Source of the DNA: Desulfobacterales bacterium
GTDB taxonomy: Bacteria; Desulfobacterota; Desulfobacteria; Desulfobacterales; SpSt-501
Reading direction: 5' to 3'
DNA: 32,783 bases
Assembly (NCBI GenBank): GCA_025454255.1
Contig: JALOOU010000029.1
Span: forward strand, 1-32,783
Below the pieces are notes generated by a model that ran no database searches, was not told the origin of the DNA, and saw only the letters and a program-made list of their open reading frames with translations. Below, piece after piece: positions 24,305 through 32,145 of this stretch; position 1 is the stretch's first letter, and each line of letters opens with the position of its first letter. The position numbers were made by a program, and so were the translations under genes.

Positions 24305-24967
24305 TTAGGGAAGGAGACCTGCCGGTTTTTGGGCGACGACAAGAAAGTGGCTGATCCAGGTTGCGGATTTGAGGGGCTGCGCTTCGAGGAGGCCGAAGCC
24401 GGCCTGCGCAACCGCCCGGCAGTAGTCTGCCGCCGATTCGAAGTGCGGCCGCTCGCCCTTGGTGATGCCGAACAAGGTCACGGAGAGGGTCTCCTGGGCC
24501 ATGATCGTCCAGTATTTCCAGCGCGGCCGGTCGATCACCTCTTTCAGGATCAACCTGCCCCCCGGCCGCAGCACGCGCAAACAGCCTGCCAGAATCTCGC
24601 CCCAAGCCTCCCGGCGGACCGTGTAGAGCACGTCGACCACCGACACCGCATCGAAGCAGTGCGCCGGAAACGCCTCCAGCCGCCGGGTCGAAAACTCAAC
24701 CCCGGCGGGGGCGGAGCGGCGGGCCTGCTCGATCTTGGCCGCATCGTGGTCGATGCCGCACAGCGTTAACCCGGCGTGCAGAGGGTCGCGGGCCAGCAGG
24801 TTGATCAGCAGGCCGTGCCCGCAGCCCACGTCCAGCGCCGCCCCCTGCGCCGGGAAGCGCTTGAGGAGCGGCTCGAAGGGGCAGGTCAGCGTGCGCACCA
24901 GGACGTGCAGGCGCGTTGCCGCCGGCTCCTTGCCGTAGATGGTCCAGGCCGCCCGGGCGCTATTCAT
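24305..24967 (-). CDS. Class I SAM-dependent methyltransferase
   Basis: This 220-residue Rossmann-fold methyltransferase has the SAM-binding motif I ALDVGCGHGLLINLLA at about 44-59, the acidic motif LCGIDHDAAKIEQAR, and a VSVVDVLYTV strand as motif IV-like region, then VLRPGGRLILKEV. The acceptor is unknown. An SSM-like loop RPRWKYWTIMAQETLSVTLF is unusual and hydrophobic, hinting at a lipid or quinone-like substrate. Its ATG overlaps the preceding methyltransferase gene by eight bases, so the two are translationally coupled. It converges with the deacetylase gene. Confidence 0.87.
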   Translation of the reverse strand: MNSARAAWTIYGKEPAATRLHVLVRTLTCPFEPLLKRFPAQGAALDVGCGHGLLINLLARDPLHAGLTLCGIDHDAAKIEQARRSAPAGVEFSTRRLEAFPAHCFDAVSVVDVLYTVRREAWGEILAGCLRVLRPGGRLILKEVIDRPRWKYWTIMAQETLSVTLFGITKGERPHFESAADYCRAVAQAGFGLLEAQPLKSATWISHFLVVAQKPAGLLP

Positions 24968-25688
24968 GGTTGGCAGCCATCACCCAGTATTGCGCGCCGA
25001 TGGGCAGGCCCGCGATCTTGGACTCGATGCGCGACACGAGACCGACCCGCTGCCATTGGGGTGGAAAGAGGTTCACGTAGGCATGCCTCAGGTAGCGGAA
25101 CCGGTTCTCTTCGAGGAGACGCCTGGCCGCAGAGAGCGAGAGCAGGCGGGCATCCTCGTCAAACGGGCAGCACGTAACGAGCAGGCGGGCGAGCGGGTTG
25201 AAAGGATTGTGCTCCCAGATCACCAGCGTTGCGCCCGGCTTCAGCCGCGCCCGCAGCGCCCGGGCCGTCGCCGCGCGCTCAGGGGGCGGGATGTGATGGA
25301 AGACGTTGCAGCTGATGGCAAAATCGAAGCGCACCTCTTTGGGAAGCCCCTCCAGGCGCTCGGCGAAGCAAACCCGGTCATCGCCCGCTATCCGCCTGGC
25401 CTCGGCGATCGACTCCGCCGAGGGCTCGACGCCGAAGAGCCGCAGGCGGCCCCCTGCAACCATCGGCGCAAGCGGGCTCGAATCGAGCAGGTGCCGAAAG
25501 AGCCGGCCGTTGCCGCAGCCGAAGTCCAGGTAGCAGAACTCTCCCCCGCCGGCGGCCCCCAGGATCCAGTCGATGACGTGGCCGGCCTTCTGGCCGACGA
25601 ACTCATCGCTGCTGACGCCCGGGGGCAGGCTGCGGTTGTGGATCTTTTCGTAGTCGCGCGCCACACGGTCGAAAACGCTCTGGCTCAT
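24960..25688 (-). CDS. Class I SAM-dependent methyltransferase
   Basis: This 242-residue protein has motif I in CYLDFGCGNGRLFRHLL (about 52-68), the acidic LFGVEPSAESIAEARRIAG, DFAISCNVFHHIPPPERA as the motif-IV region, and LKPGATLVIWEHNPFNPLAR as post-motif. The EHNPFNP-type segment occurs in methyltransferases near polysaccharide or lipid genes. The frame can be extended 12 codons to a TTG, but I prefer the ATG at 25688 (MSQSVFDRVA), although no ribosome binding site is seen. A possible promoter would begin the transcript almost at this ATG. It overlaps the following methyltransferase gene. Confidence 0.87.
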   Translation of the reverse strand: MSQSVFDRVARDYEKIHNRSLPPGVSSDEFVGQKAGHVIDWILGAAGGGEFCYLDFGCGNGRLFRHLLDSSPLAPMVAGGRLRLFGVEPSAESIAEARRIAGDDRVCFAERLEGLPKEVRFDFAISCNVFHHIPPPERAATARALRARLKPGATLVIWEHNPFNPLARLLVTCCPFDEDARLLSLSAARRLLEENRFRYLRHAYVNLFPPQWQRVGLVSRIESKIAGLPIGAQYWVMAANHE

Positions 25689-25695
25689 CTTGGGT

Positions 25696-25724
25696 CTACT
25701 ACCATCCCCGGTTTCAGCTGTCAA
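25696..25724 (-). promoter_or_regulatory. Candidate promoter of the two methyltransferase genes
   Basis: On the minus strand a perfect TTGACA (25724-25719) is followed after 17 bases by TAGTAG (25701-25696). The transcript would begin at or next to the ATG at 25688, so the message might be leaderless, which would fit the missing ribosome binding site. The -10 box is weak. Confidence 0.35.
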
Positions 25725-25868
25725 CGCGCGGCTCCCGCCCGATTGCAGTCATTTTCAAGCAATTGCAGACGGATGCGTCTTTGCGGCGCCGGCGGACGAT
25801 CAGGGTTCACGGCGGGAGCTGCCGCCTTTTTTCGGACCCCGCGCACGGTTCGGCCCGGAGCGTCCGAT

Positions 25869-25897
25869 TTGACAACCACAACGCCGCCCCTTACTAT
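25869..25897 (+). promoter_or_regulatory. Sigma-70 promoter of the zinc-ribbon protein gene
   Basis: A perfect TTGACA (25869-25874) and TACTAT (25892-25897) are separated by 17 bases, placing the transcript start near 25904 and leaving a leader of about 45 bases before the ATG at 25949. Confidence 0.65.
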
Positions 25898-25948
25898 CCG
25901 CCCGTAAATCGAATCGACGACCAACAGCCGACGTGAGGATAAACGCGA

Positions 25949-26623
25949 ATGTTTGAAACCCGGGAAGAGGTTCTGGAAAAAGTGCTGGCGTTGCCGCGGC
26001 CCAAGTGCCCGCACTGCGGCGTGGAGATGTCCCTCTGGGAGGAGCCTCCGATGCGCTTCGGGGACGGACTGGGCTGGGGAACCCCCTATCTGTTCATCTG
26101 CTTCAATGACGACTGCGAGCTCTATCAATCGGGCTGGAAGCACATCGAGGAGTCCTATGCCCACCGGGCGTCCTATCGCTGCATGAACTACCCGGGCAGC
26201 GACGTGTTCGAGTGCGTGCCGGTTTTCAGCGACATGGGCATGAAAGGGCAGATCGTCGACGAGCAGGCCGTGGCCGAGCAGGAGGCATCCAAGGAGGCGA
26301 TCAAGCTCGGCTTCAATCTGCTGGCCGACTACTACACCAACCGCGAAGGTCCGGCCATACTGCAGCTGCTGCTCGACCCGCTGCAGCCCGCACGGGTCAG
26401 GCTGAAGGCCGCCGAGATGATCGGTGACATCGGCGAGACCGAGGCGATCGAGCCCCTGCGCAACCTCCGCTTTCCCAACGAGATCGTCCAGAAGAAAGTC
26501 GACGAGGCGGTCGCCAAGATCCACGCGCGGCATTTCACGCGCGAATGCCCGTTCTGTGCGGAGATCATCAAGCAGCGGGCCAGCGTGTGCAAGCACTGCG
26601 GCAAGGATGTCGCCGGCAAGTAG
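25949..26623 (+). CDS. Zinc-ribbon protein with HEAT-like middle region, function unknown
   Basis: This 224-residue cytoplasmic protein has cysteine pairs at both ends: C20/C23 and C51/C56 at the N-terminus (KCPHCGVEM, then FICFNDDCELYQ), and C200/C203 and C214/C217 at the C-terminus (CPFCAEIIKQ, then CKHCGK). These make two likely zinc ribbons. The middle (about 135-195) reads as helical HEAT-like repeats: ILQLLLDPLQPARVRLKAAE and EPLRNLRFPNEIVQKKVDEA. I do not recognise a named family with known function. Two zinc ribbons around a helical-repeat scaffold suggest a protein- or nucleic-acid-binding adaptor. It has a good promoter of its own and GTGAGGA before the ATG. The L,D-transpeptidase gene follows, about 100 bases downstream. 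Confidence 0.75.
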   Translation: MFETREEVLEKVLALPRPKCPHCGVEMSLWEEPPMRFGDGLGWGTPYLFICFNDDCELYQSGWKHIEESYAHRASYRCMNYPGSDVFECVPVFSDMGMKGQIVDEQAVAEQEASKEAIKLGFNLLADYYTNREGPAILQLLLDPLQPARVRLKAAEMIGDIGETEAIEPLRNLRFPNEIVQKKVDEAVAKIHARHFTRECPFCAEIIKQRASVCKHCGKDVAGK

Positions 26624-26721
26624 CCCCGATGCACCCTTGGGTGTACCCGATGCGTTTACCAGCCGAGGCCCGGGCTTTGAAATACCGGCATTTTTCAGGC
26701 TCATCGTCGCCAACCGGGTGG

Positions 26722-28407
26722 ATGACGGCGTTTAGGGCATGTTGCGCGGCCGCCTGCTTCGCGGCCTGGATCCTAGCCCCGGGGCCTGCCAGCGCCACCG
26801 GTTCCGGCGATGAGACCGCTTTCGTGGCGGCCATGCAAACCAGGGTGGCCGCTGCTCAGGCGGACAGTTTCATGGTCTGCCAGGGCGAGCTGGTCTGCGG
26901 GATCGCCGACCTGCCGAGCTTCTATGCCAGGCGGGACCACCGTCCGGCCTGGAGAAGCGCCGAGGGGGCCTTCGCGCCGGCCGGCGCACTGCTTCGATTC
27001 ATCGAACGCGCAGGCGAACATGGGTTGGATCCGGCCAACTACCACCTCGAGGCCATCCGCCGGCTTTTAGAATCCGACCACATGGCGCATCTAGCCGGGC
27101 GCCGGCTTGAGACAAATCTCGCCGTTGACCTGGATTTTCTGCTCACGGACGCCTTCCTGCTGCTCGCCTCCCACCTCCGCGCAGGGAGGGTGAACCCGGA
27201 GACCCTGCACGTCGAGTGGGTGGTGCAGATGGATCCGGAGGTCGACGTCGCTCGGCTGCTCGAGGATGCGATCGCAACCGGCCGCATCGAAGAGACCCTC
27301 CAGGCTTTTGCCCCACCCCACCCGGAATATCGCCACCTTCAAAATGCGTTGGCGAGCTACCGCGGCCTGGCAGCGGCCGGCGAATGGCCGCAGCTGCCGG
27401 ATAAAGCCACTTGGGAGCGGGGGCAGACGGGGGGGATCGCCGAGCTGCTGCGGGAGCGCCTCGCCCGTTCAGGGGATTATCCGCATCTTCCAAACGACGA
27501 CGCGGATGCCGATCGTGAGCTCTTTGAGGCTCTGCGCCGCTTTCAGGAACGGCACGGGCTGGAGGCGGACGGTCGGATGGGCGCCCAGACCCTGGGCGCC
27601 CTCAACGTCGCTTTGACCGAGCGCATTCGCCAAATCGAGCTCAACCTGGAGCGTTGGCGCTGGCTGCCTCACGATCTCGGGCAACGCCATATTTGGGTCA
27701 ACGTGCCCCGCTTCACGCTGAGCGTCGTCGCGAACGGGGAGCCGGCGCTCGACATGCGCGTGGTCGTAGGGCGCCACTACCGCCGCACGCCGGTCTTCAG
27801 CAGCCGGATGGACCACCTGGTGTTCAATCCGGATTGGAACATCCCCAACCGCATCGCCGTTCAGGACATCCTGCCCAAGGCCCGCAAAGACCCCGGGCAT
27901 ATGCGCCGCGAGAAAATCCGCGTTTTCGAGGGCTGGAACCGGGGCGCCGCGGAGCTCGACCCGGATGAGATCGACTGGAGCCAGGTGACGGCCGGGAATT
28001 TCCGCTACCGTCTCATGAAAGACCCCGGGCCCCACAACGACCTGGGCCGAGTCAAATTCATGTTCCCGAACACGTTTTCCGTCTACCTGCATGACACCCC
28101 GTCCAAAAGGCTCTTCGAGCGCAGCATGCGCGGGTTCAGCTCCGGGTGCATCCGCATCGAAAAACCCCTGGACCTGGCGGTTTACGTACTGGGGGATGCC
28201 GCTCTGTGGTCGCACGAGGCCGTAACCGCCGCCATCAACACCGGCCAGCTGCGCACGGTCCGCCTGAAGCAACCGATCCCCGTGCATTTGGTCTACATGA
28301 CCGCCGGGGCGGACGCGGACGGAGGAGTTGCGTTCTGGCAGGACATCTATCAGCGGGACGCGGCGCTGGACCGCGCATTGAGGCAGAAGCCGCCGCGGCT
28401 CCCATGA
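26722..28407 (+). CDS. YcbB/LdtD-like L,D-transpeptidase (murein cross-linking)
   Basis: This is a 561-residue periplasmic enzyme. The ATG at 26722 gives a signal peptide (MTAFRACCAAACFAAWILAP, then GPASA) and is preferred to longer frames. It has an N-terminal YcbB scaffold region (about 70-270) and a peptidoglycan-binding helical domain around FEALRRFQERHGLEADGRMG. The C-terminal YkuD catalytic domain carries VFNPDWNIPNRIAVQDILPK, His457 in LHDTPSKRLF, and the nucleophile Cys476 in GFSSGCIRIEKP. It should form 3-3 cross-links between stem peptides in the cell wall. A MepK/YcbK-like peptidase gene faces it 34 bases away; the same two families are neighbours in Escherichia coli (ycbB-ycbK), which strengthens both assignments. 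Confidence 0.92.
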   Translation: MTAFRACCAAACFAAWILAPGPASATGSGDETAFVAAMQTRVAAAQADSFMVCQGELVCGIADLPSFYARRDHRPAWRSAEGAFAPAGALLRFIERAGEHGLDPANYHLEAIRRLLESDHMAHLAGRRLETNLAVDLDFLLTDAFLLLASHLRAGRVNPETLHVEWVVQMDPEVDVARLLEDAIATGRIEETLQAFAPPHPEYRHLQNALASYRGLAAAGEWPQLPDKATWERGQTGGIAELLRERLARSGDYPHLPNDDADADRELFEALRRFQERHGLEADGRMGAQTLGALNVALTERIRQIELNLERWRWLPHDLGQRHIWVNVPRFTLSVVANGEPALDMRVVVGRHYRRTPVFSSRMDHLVFNPDWNIPNRIAVQDILPKARKDPGHMRREKIRVFEGWNRGAAELDPDEIDWSQVTAGNFRYRLMKDPGPHNDLGRVKFMFPNTFSVYLHDTPSKRLFERSMRGFSSGCIRIEKPLDLAVYVLGDAALWSHEAVTAAINTGQLRTVRLKQPIPVHLVYMTAGADADGGVAFWQDIYQRDAALDRALRQKPPRLP

Positions 28408-28441
28408 ATGGAAACAAGGCTCGAGTGGAGCGTGGCGGAAA

Positions 28442-29041
28442 CTACCAGGCGCGCACGCGGCCCACGTCCACGTGCACGAAGTCGGATCTGGGGTAGTAGC
28501 CGACCCCGCCGGCGGCCAACGACAGGGCCTGATCCCGCAGCGAGCTGGTGCGGATGCCCGGCACGCGAATGTCGATCGCCTTCCCGTGCACATGCAGGCT
28601 TTGGGACGCCACGCCGCGATTGCGGCTGTGAAGGGTGGCGTTGGTCTCCGGGGAGCGGTACCCCGAGATGACGTGAAAGGGGCAGGGGGCGTCGAAGCGG
28701 CCGGCGAGCGTGTGCAGCAGGTCGAGCAGGCTCCCGTCGATGGGGCGGACTTCCCCGCTGCGGTGGTCCCTCAGGATGTGGTTGATCGCCCGCAGCGCAC
28801 CGGGCTCGTAGCGGCCCGATTTGAAGTAGCAGGCCTCCAGCGTCTCGCCTGTGTGGGTGTTGAAAAACGTGAGGCGGCGCTCGGTCGCGGCTGGCTCGCG
28901 CAGGCCGGCGCACAGGGGCGGCGGCAGAAAACAGACCGACGCCGCCGCCAACCCCAGCCGCAGAAACCGGCGGCGGTGGATGGGGGCAGCGTCTCGGCAG
29001 GATTTGGCTGGTCGCTCGGCTGTCGCCAAAACGCGTTTCAA
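28442..29041 (-). CDS. YcbK/MepK-like murein endopeptidase (DUF882, M15 fold)
   Basis: This 199-residue protein begins with a twin-arginine signal (HRRRFLRLGLAAASVCFLPP), so it is probably exported folded by Tat. The M15-type zinc site is visible: His150 and Asp157 in SLHVHGKAID, and His190 in FVHVDVG. VISGYRSPETNATL is the family's conserved strand. MepK of Escherichia coli cleaves 3-3 cross-links, which is the counter-reaction to the L,D-transpeptidase encoded next door. The frame opens with TTG at 29041 or 29029; no ATG is available and GGAGG sits just upstream, so the exact start is uncertain. A strong promoter overlaps the stop of the upstream HSDR_N gene. Confidence 0.87.
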   Translation of the reverse strand: MKRVLATAERPAKSCRDAAPIHRRRFLRLGLAAASVCFLPPPLCAGLREPAATERRLTFFNTHTGETLEACYFKSGRYEPGALRAINHILRDHRSGEVRPIDGSLLDLLHTLAGRFDAPCPFHVISGYRSPETNATLHSRNRGVASQSLHVHGKAIDIRVPGIRTSSLRDQALSLAAGGVGYYPRSDFVHVDVGRVRAW

Positions 29042-29058
29042 CCTCCAGTAATAGTTAG

Positions 29059-29087
29059 ATGTTATCCTTGACGGGAAAAACTGTCAA
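29059..29087 (-). promoter_or_regulatory. Sigma-70 promoter of the YcbK/MepK-like gene
   Basis: On the minus strand a perfect TTGACA (29087-29082) and TAACAT (29064-29059) are separated by 17 bases. The -35 box contains the TGA stop of the upstream gene. The leader would be only about 10-20 bases. The -10 box is identical to that of pckG. Confidence 0.7.
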
Positions 29088-29632
29088 CTGCCCCCGGACC
29101 GCCGGGCCGAGTTGACCCGCTCGCGGTCGTAGGTGCGGAAGATCAACGCCTCCCGCCGGCGCCGCTCCCGCGGCAATGCGCCGAACTCAAGCTGCTCGAA
29201 GCGCGCGAGCATATCGGCCTTGGCTGGAATCGCATCCAGGCCTTCGCCGATCGGGCGGCCCGAAAGGGCATCGTAGACCAAGGCGTTCTGGCCGTCCGAG
29301 ACGACGGCGATCGGGATCTGATGCCGGTCCACCAGGCGCGCGGCCGCCACTATCTCCCGCACGCTTGAGGCGAGCGACCCCGCAGCGCATCGGAAAACCA
29401 TCACCCGACGCTGGTTCACCGCCACCGCCAGATCGACCGCCGATCGATAGGCCTCGCCGTCGATAACCATCTCGATCGACAAATCGACCTCGATCTCCTG
29501 CCGGCGGTAACCTTTCTGCTCGACAAGCAGGCGCTCGACGGCCTGGCGGTTCTCCTCGGCGCCGATGTTCGGAATCTCCTTTCCCGTCACGAAGTCGACC
29601 AGGGTGGCATAGGGTTTCAGGGTGCGGGGCAT
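29084..29632 (-). CDS. Stand-alone HSDR_N-like protein with degenerate PD-(D/E)xK core
   Basis: This 182-residue protein resembles the N-terminal domain of type I restriction HsdR subunits (HSDR_N_2). It has GAEENRQAVERLLVEQKGY with the motif-I Glu, then YRSAVDLAVAV with the metal-binding Asp67 position. Where nucleases have Glu-x-Lys it reads VMVFRCAAGS, so the catalytic lysine motif is missing. The rest follows the family: SVREIVAAARLVDRHQIPIAVVSDGQNALVYDA. It probably binds nucleic acid without cutting, but that is inference. It starts 15 bases after the rsfS stop and closes the proB-proA-nadD-rsfS operon. No HsdM or HsdS is nearby, so it is not part of a restriction system here. Confidence 0.75.
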   Translation of the reverse strand: MPRTLKPYATLVDFVTGKEIPNIGAEENRQAVERLLVEQKGYRRQEIEVDLSIEMVIDGEAYRSAVDLAVAVNQRRVMVFRCAAGSLASSVREIVAAARLVDRHQIPIAVVSDGQNALVYDALSGRPIGEGLDAIPAKADMLARFEQLEFGALPRERRRREALIFRTYDRERVNSARRSGGS

Positions 29633-29647
29633 GCGACGCTCTCCGGC

Positions 29648-30055
29648 TCACTCGTCGGGGTTGGACGGATGCAACGGGAACGCATTTGCGCTCTTGGATC
29701 GCTTGGCGCCGGGGAGCTTCAACCGGCGGGCGTCCGTCCACAAGCCCTCCAGGTCGTAGAACTCGCGCACCGATTCGAAAAAGACATGGATGACCACGCT
29801 GCCGTAGTCCAAGAGCACCCATTGGCCCTCCTTGGCGCCCTCCACGCTGAGCGGCTTGATCCTCTGTTTGCGCAGCTCGCGCTCGACATGCTCGGCGATG
29901 GCGGTCACCTGGCGGTTGGAGCGCCCGCTGCAGATGATGAAGGCATCGGCGATCGACGTGAGCCCCCGCAGGTCGAGAACCGCCACGTTGACGGCCTTTT
30001 TACCCAGGACGGCATCGATGTAGGGCGACAGCATCGCTTCCATGTCATCGCTCAT
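29648..30055 (-). CDS. rsfS: Ribosome silencing factor RsfS
   Basis: This 135-residue member of the RsfS/Iojap (DUF143) family has LTSIADAFIICSGRSNRQVT, the GQWVLLDYGSVVIHVFFESVREFYDLEGLW core, and a short basic tail. RsfS binds ribosomal protein L14 on the 50S subunit and blocks subunit joining when nutrients are scarce. Its ATG overlaps the nadD stop by four bases (ATGA). The nadD-rsfS pairing is widespread in bacteria. Confidence 0.95.
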   Translation of the reverse strand: MSDDMEAMLSPYIDAVLGKKAVNVAVLDLRGLTSIADAFIICSGRSNRQVTAIAEHVERELRKQRIKPLSVEGAKEGQWVLLDYGSVVIHVFFESVREFYDLEGLWTDARRLKLPGAKRSKSANAFPLHPSNPDE

Positions 30056-30711
30056 GCGTAGAGTCCTTTGGCTTGGATGTGCGCGACCACGGCGGCGGGC
30101 GCCAGGTAGCGGATCGAACGGCCGGCACCGATCATCTGCCGGATCCGGGTGCTGGAGATGTCGAGCGCCGTGACCGGCTGAACCGTTACCGATTTTAAGC
30201 CTTCGGCCCGAAACCCCTCCGTGGTCGCTTCGATCGCCTCAGGCGAAAAAACGGCGGCCAGGACACTCTCGACCCGCGCCCGAGCGCTGCGCCCCGGGTC
30301 CTGATGGTGCGCGGGGCGGGAGATCACGATCACCGCGACGGCGGCAAGAATCTCCCGATAGAACTTCCAGGTGTCGATTTCACTGAAAGCGTCCAGGCCC
30401 ATGATAAGGGCGATATCGCCTGCGGGGAGCTGGTCCTGAAAATGCCGAACCGTATCGATGGTGTAGGAGGGGCCTGCCCGCCGCAGTTCCACGTCCGACA
30501 CGGCCAGCCCGGGGGCGCCGGCAACGGCGAGCTCGATCATCCGCAGGCGGTCGGCGGCCGGGGCCATCGCGCCCCGCCCCTTGTGGGGCGGCACGGCGGC
30601 CGGGATGAGGACCACTTGCTCCAGCCCGAACGCCTCGCCCACCTCCACCGCCGAGCGCAGGTGGCCGAAGTGGATCGGGTCGAAGGTGCCGCCGAACAAT
30701 CCGATCGTCAT
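30052..30711 (-). CDS. nadD: Nicotinate-nucleotide adenylyltransferase
   Basis: This 219-residue enzyme of NAD biosynthesis joins nicotinate mononucleotide and ATP to give deamido-NAD. The nucleotidyltransferase motif GLFGGTFDPIHFGHLRSA (T/HxGH) stands at residues 4-21 and the second motif DISSTRIRQMI near the end. The ATG at 30711 gives the family's normal N-terminus; 22 further in-frame codons run into the upstream repeat and were not used. A palindromic repeat element separates it from proA, so it may be transcribed from proA or from a promoter brought by the repeat. Confidence 0.95.
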   Translation of the reverse strand: MTIGLFGGTFDPIHFGHLRSAVEVGEAFGLEQVVLIPAAVPPHKGRGAMAPAADRLRMIELAVAGAPGLAVSDVELRRAGPSYTIDTVRHFQDQLPAGDIALIMGLDAFSEIDTWKFYREILAAVAVIVISRPAHHQDPGRSARARVESVLAAVFSPEAIEATTEGFRAEGLKSVTVQPVTALDISSTRIRQMIGAGRSIRYLAPAAVVAHIQAKGLYA

Positions 30712-30762
30712 TGCCTTAATGAAACCATCCTTCTTGAAGCCTTGGAAACGGCCACTGCTACA

Positions 30763-30887
30763 GACGACTTCGTGCAAAGTCCAAGATCAAGGCGCGCGAA
30801 TTACGCCTCGCGAGGCGTACTGATGGTATGCCGCAGCGAGAGCGGAATGAAGCGCAACGCAGAGGTTGGGCTTTACACGAAGTCGTC
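30763..30887. repeat. MITE-like palindromic element between proA and nadD
   Basis: GACGACTTCGTGCAAAG (30763-30779) and CTTTACACGAAGTCGTC (30871-30887) are inverted copies, 16 of 17 bases matching, with weaker pairing continuing inward. The centre holds a perfect 16-base palindrome, ACGCCTCG/CGAGGCGT (30803-30818). The right end abuts the proA stop codon: its last bases are the first two of the stop triplet on the plus strand. There is no transposase inside, so it is non-autonomous if mobile. The remaining gap bases (30712-30762) show no gene. Confidence 0.8.
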
Positions 30888-32145
30888 ACAGCCGGATCTG
30901 GCCGCTTCCGAATACCACGAACTTCGTCGTGGTCAACTCCTCCAGCCCCATGGGCCCGAAGGCGTGCAGCTTGGAGGTGCTGATGCCGATCTCGGCGCCC
31001 AAGCCGAGCTGGCTGCCGTCGTTGAAGCGGGTGGAGGCGTTGACCAGCACGACCGAGGAGTCCACTTCGCGCACGAAGCGCCGGGCGCGCTCGTAGTCGC
31101 GGGTCACGATCGCCTCGGTGTGGCATGAGCCGTAGGCGGCGATGTGCGCGATGGCCTCCTCCATGCCGGCCACCACCTTGACCGCCAGGATAAGGTCTAA
31201 AAATTCAGCCGGCCAATCCGCCTCCGTTGCCGGGACGATCCCCGGCAGAATGCGCAGGGTCTCGGGGCAGCCGCGCAGCTCCACCCCGGCTGCGGCGAAG
31301 CGCGCGGCCATCGCCGGCAGAAAGCGCGCCGCCTCCGAGCGGTGCACGAGCAGGGTCTCCATGGCGTTGCACACCCCCGGACGCTGCACCTTGGCATTGA
31401 AGCACACGGCTTCGGCCATTGCGGGATCGGCGCCCTCGTCGACATAGACGTGGCACACCCCCTTGTAGTGCTTGAGGACGGGGATCTTCGAGCTCGCCAC
31501 CACGAAGCGGATGAGCTCCTCGCCGCCGCGGGGGATGATCAGATCGACCGACTCCTCCTGCTGCAGCAGGGCGTTGACCGCCGCGCGCTCGGCCACCGGC
31601 ACGACCTGGACGGCGGTTGACGGCAGGCCGGCCGCCTCGAGCGCCCGTCCAATCACCGCCGCCAGGGCCCGGTTGGAGTTGAGCGCCTCGGAGCCGCCGC
31701 GCAGCAGGACGGCATTGCCGGCCTTGAGGCAAAGCCCGGCGGCGTCGACCGTCACGTTCGGCCGGGACTCATAAATGATCCCGATCACGCCCAAGGGGAT
31801 CCGCATCCGCGCGATCTGAAGCCCGTTCGGCCGCACCCAGCTCGGCCCGCAGCTGCCGACCGGGTCGGGCATTCCGGCGACCTCCTCCAGCCCGGCCGCC
31901 ATGCCCGCCAGGGTAGCCGCGTTGACGGTCAAACGGTCGACCATGGCCGCCGGCAGACCGGCGCGGAGCGCGGCCCGAACGTCTTTTTCGTTTTCGGCTC
32001 GGATGGCCTCGGCGCTGCGGGCAATCTCGGCGGCCATGGATCGCAGCGCCGCGTTTTTGACCTCGGTCGCCGAGCGGGCCACCACCCGCGCAGCCTGCCG
32101 GGCGTCGCGGGCCATCGCGGCGATGGTTTCCTCAATCGAGCTCAT
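30886..32145 (-). CDS. proA: Glutamate-5-semialdehyde dehydrogenase (gamma-glutamyl phosphate reductase)
   Basis: This 419-residue enzyme is the second in proline synthesis, reducing gamma-glutamyl phosphate with NADPH. Family features are [28 protein letters not shown]-type [12 protein letters not shown], the [15 protein letters not shown] segment, and the catalytic Cys in [15 protein letters not shown]. The ATG at 32145 ([10 protein letters not shown]) gives the normal length and overlaps the proB end by 14 bases; an ATG six codons upstream is the alternative. The stop codon lies at the edge of a repeat element that reaches to nadD. Confidence 0.96.
   Translation of the reverse strand: MSSIEETIAAMARDARQAARVVARSATEVKNAALRSMAAEIARSAEAIRAENEKDVRAALRAGLPAAMVDRLTVNAATLAGMAAGLEEVAGMPDPVGSCGPSWVRPNGLQIARMRIPLGVIGIIYESRPNVTVDAAGLCLKAGNAVLLRGGSEALNSNRALAAVIGRALEAAGLPSTAVQVVPVAERAAVNALLQQEESVDLIIPRGGEELIRFVVASSKIPVLKHYKGVCHVYVDEGADPAMAEAVCFNAKVQRPGVCNAMETLLVHRSEAARFLPAMAARFAAAGVELRGCPETLRILPGIVPATEADWPAEFLDLILAVKVVAGMEEAIAHIAAYGSCHTEAIVTRDYERARRFVREVDSSVVLVNASTRFNDGSQLGLGAEIGISTSKLHAFGPMGLEELTTTKFVVFGSGQIRL

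Noticed and set aside
30712-30777. A longer N-terminus for NadD starting upstream
   Set aside because: The family begins at the GLFGGTFDP strand right after the ATG at 30711, and the extra codons approach the repeat element.
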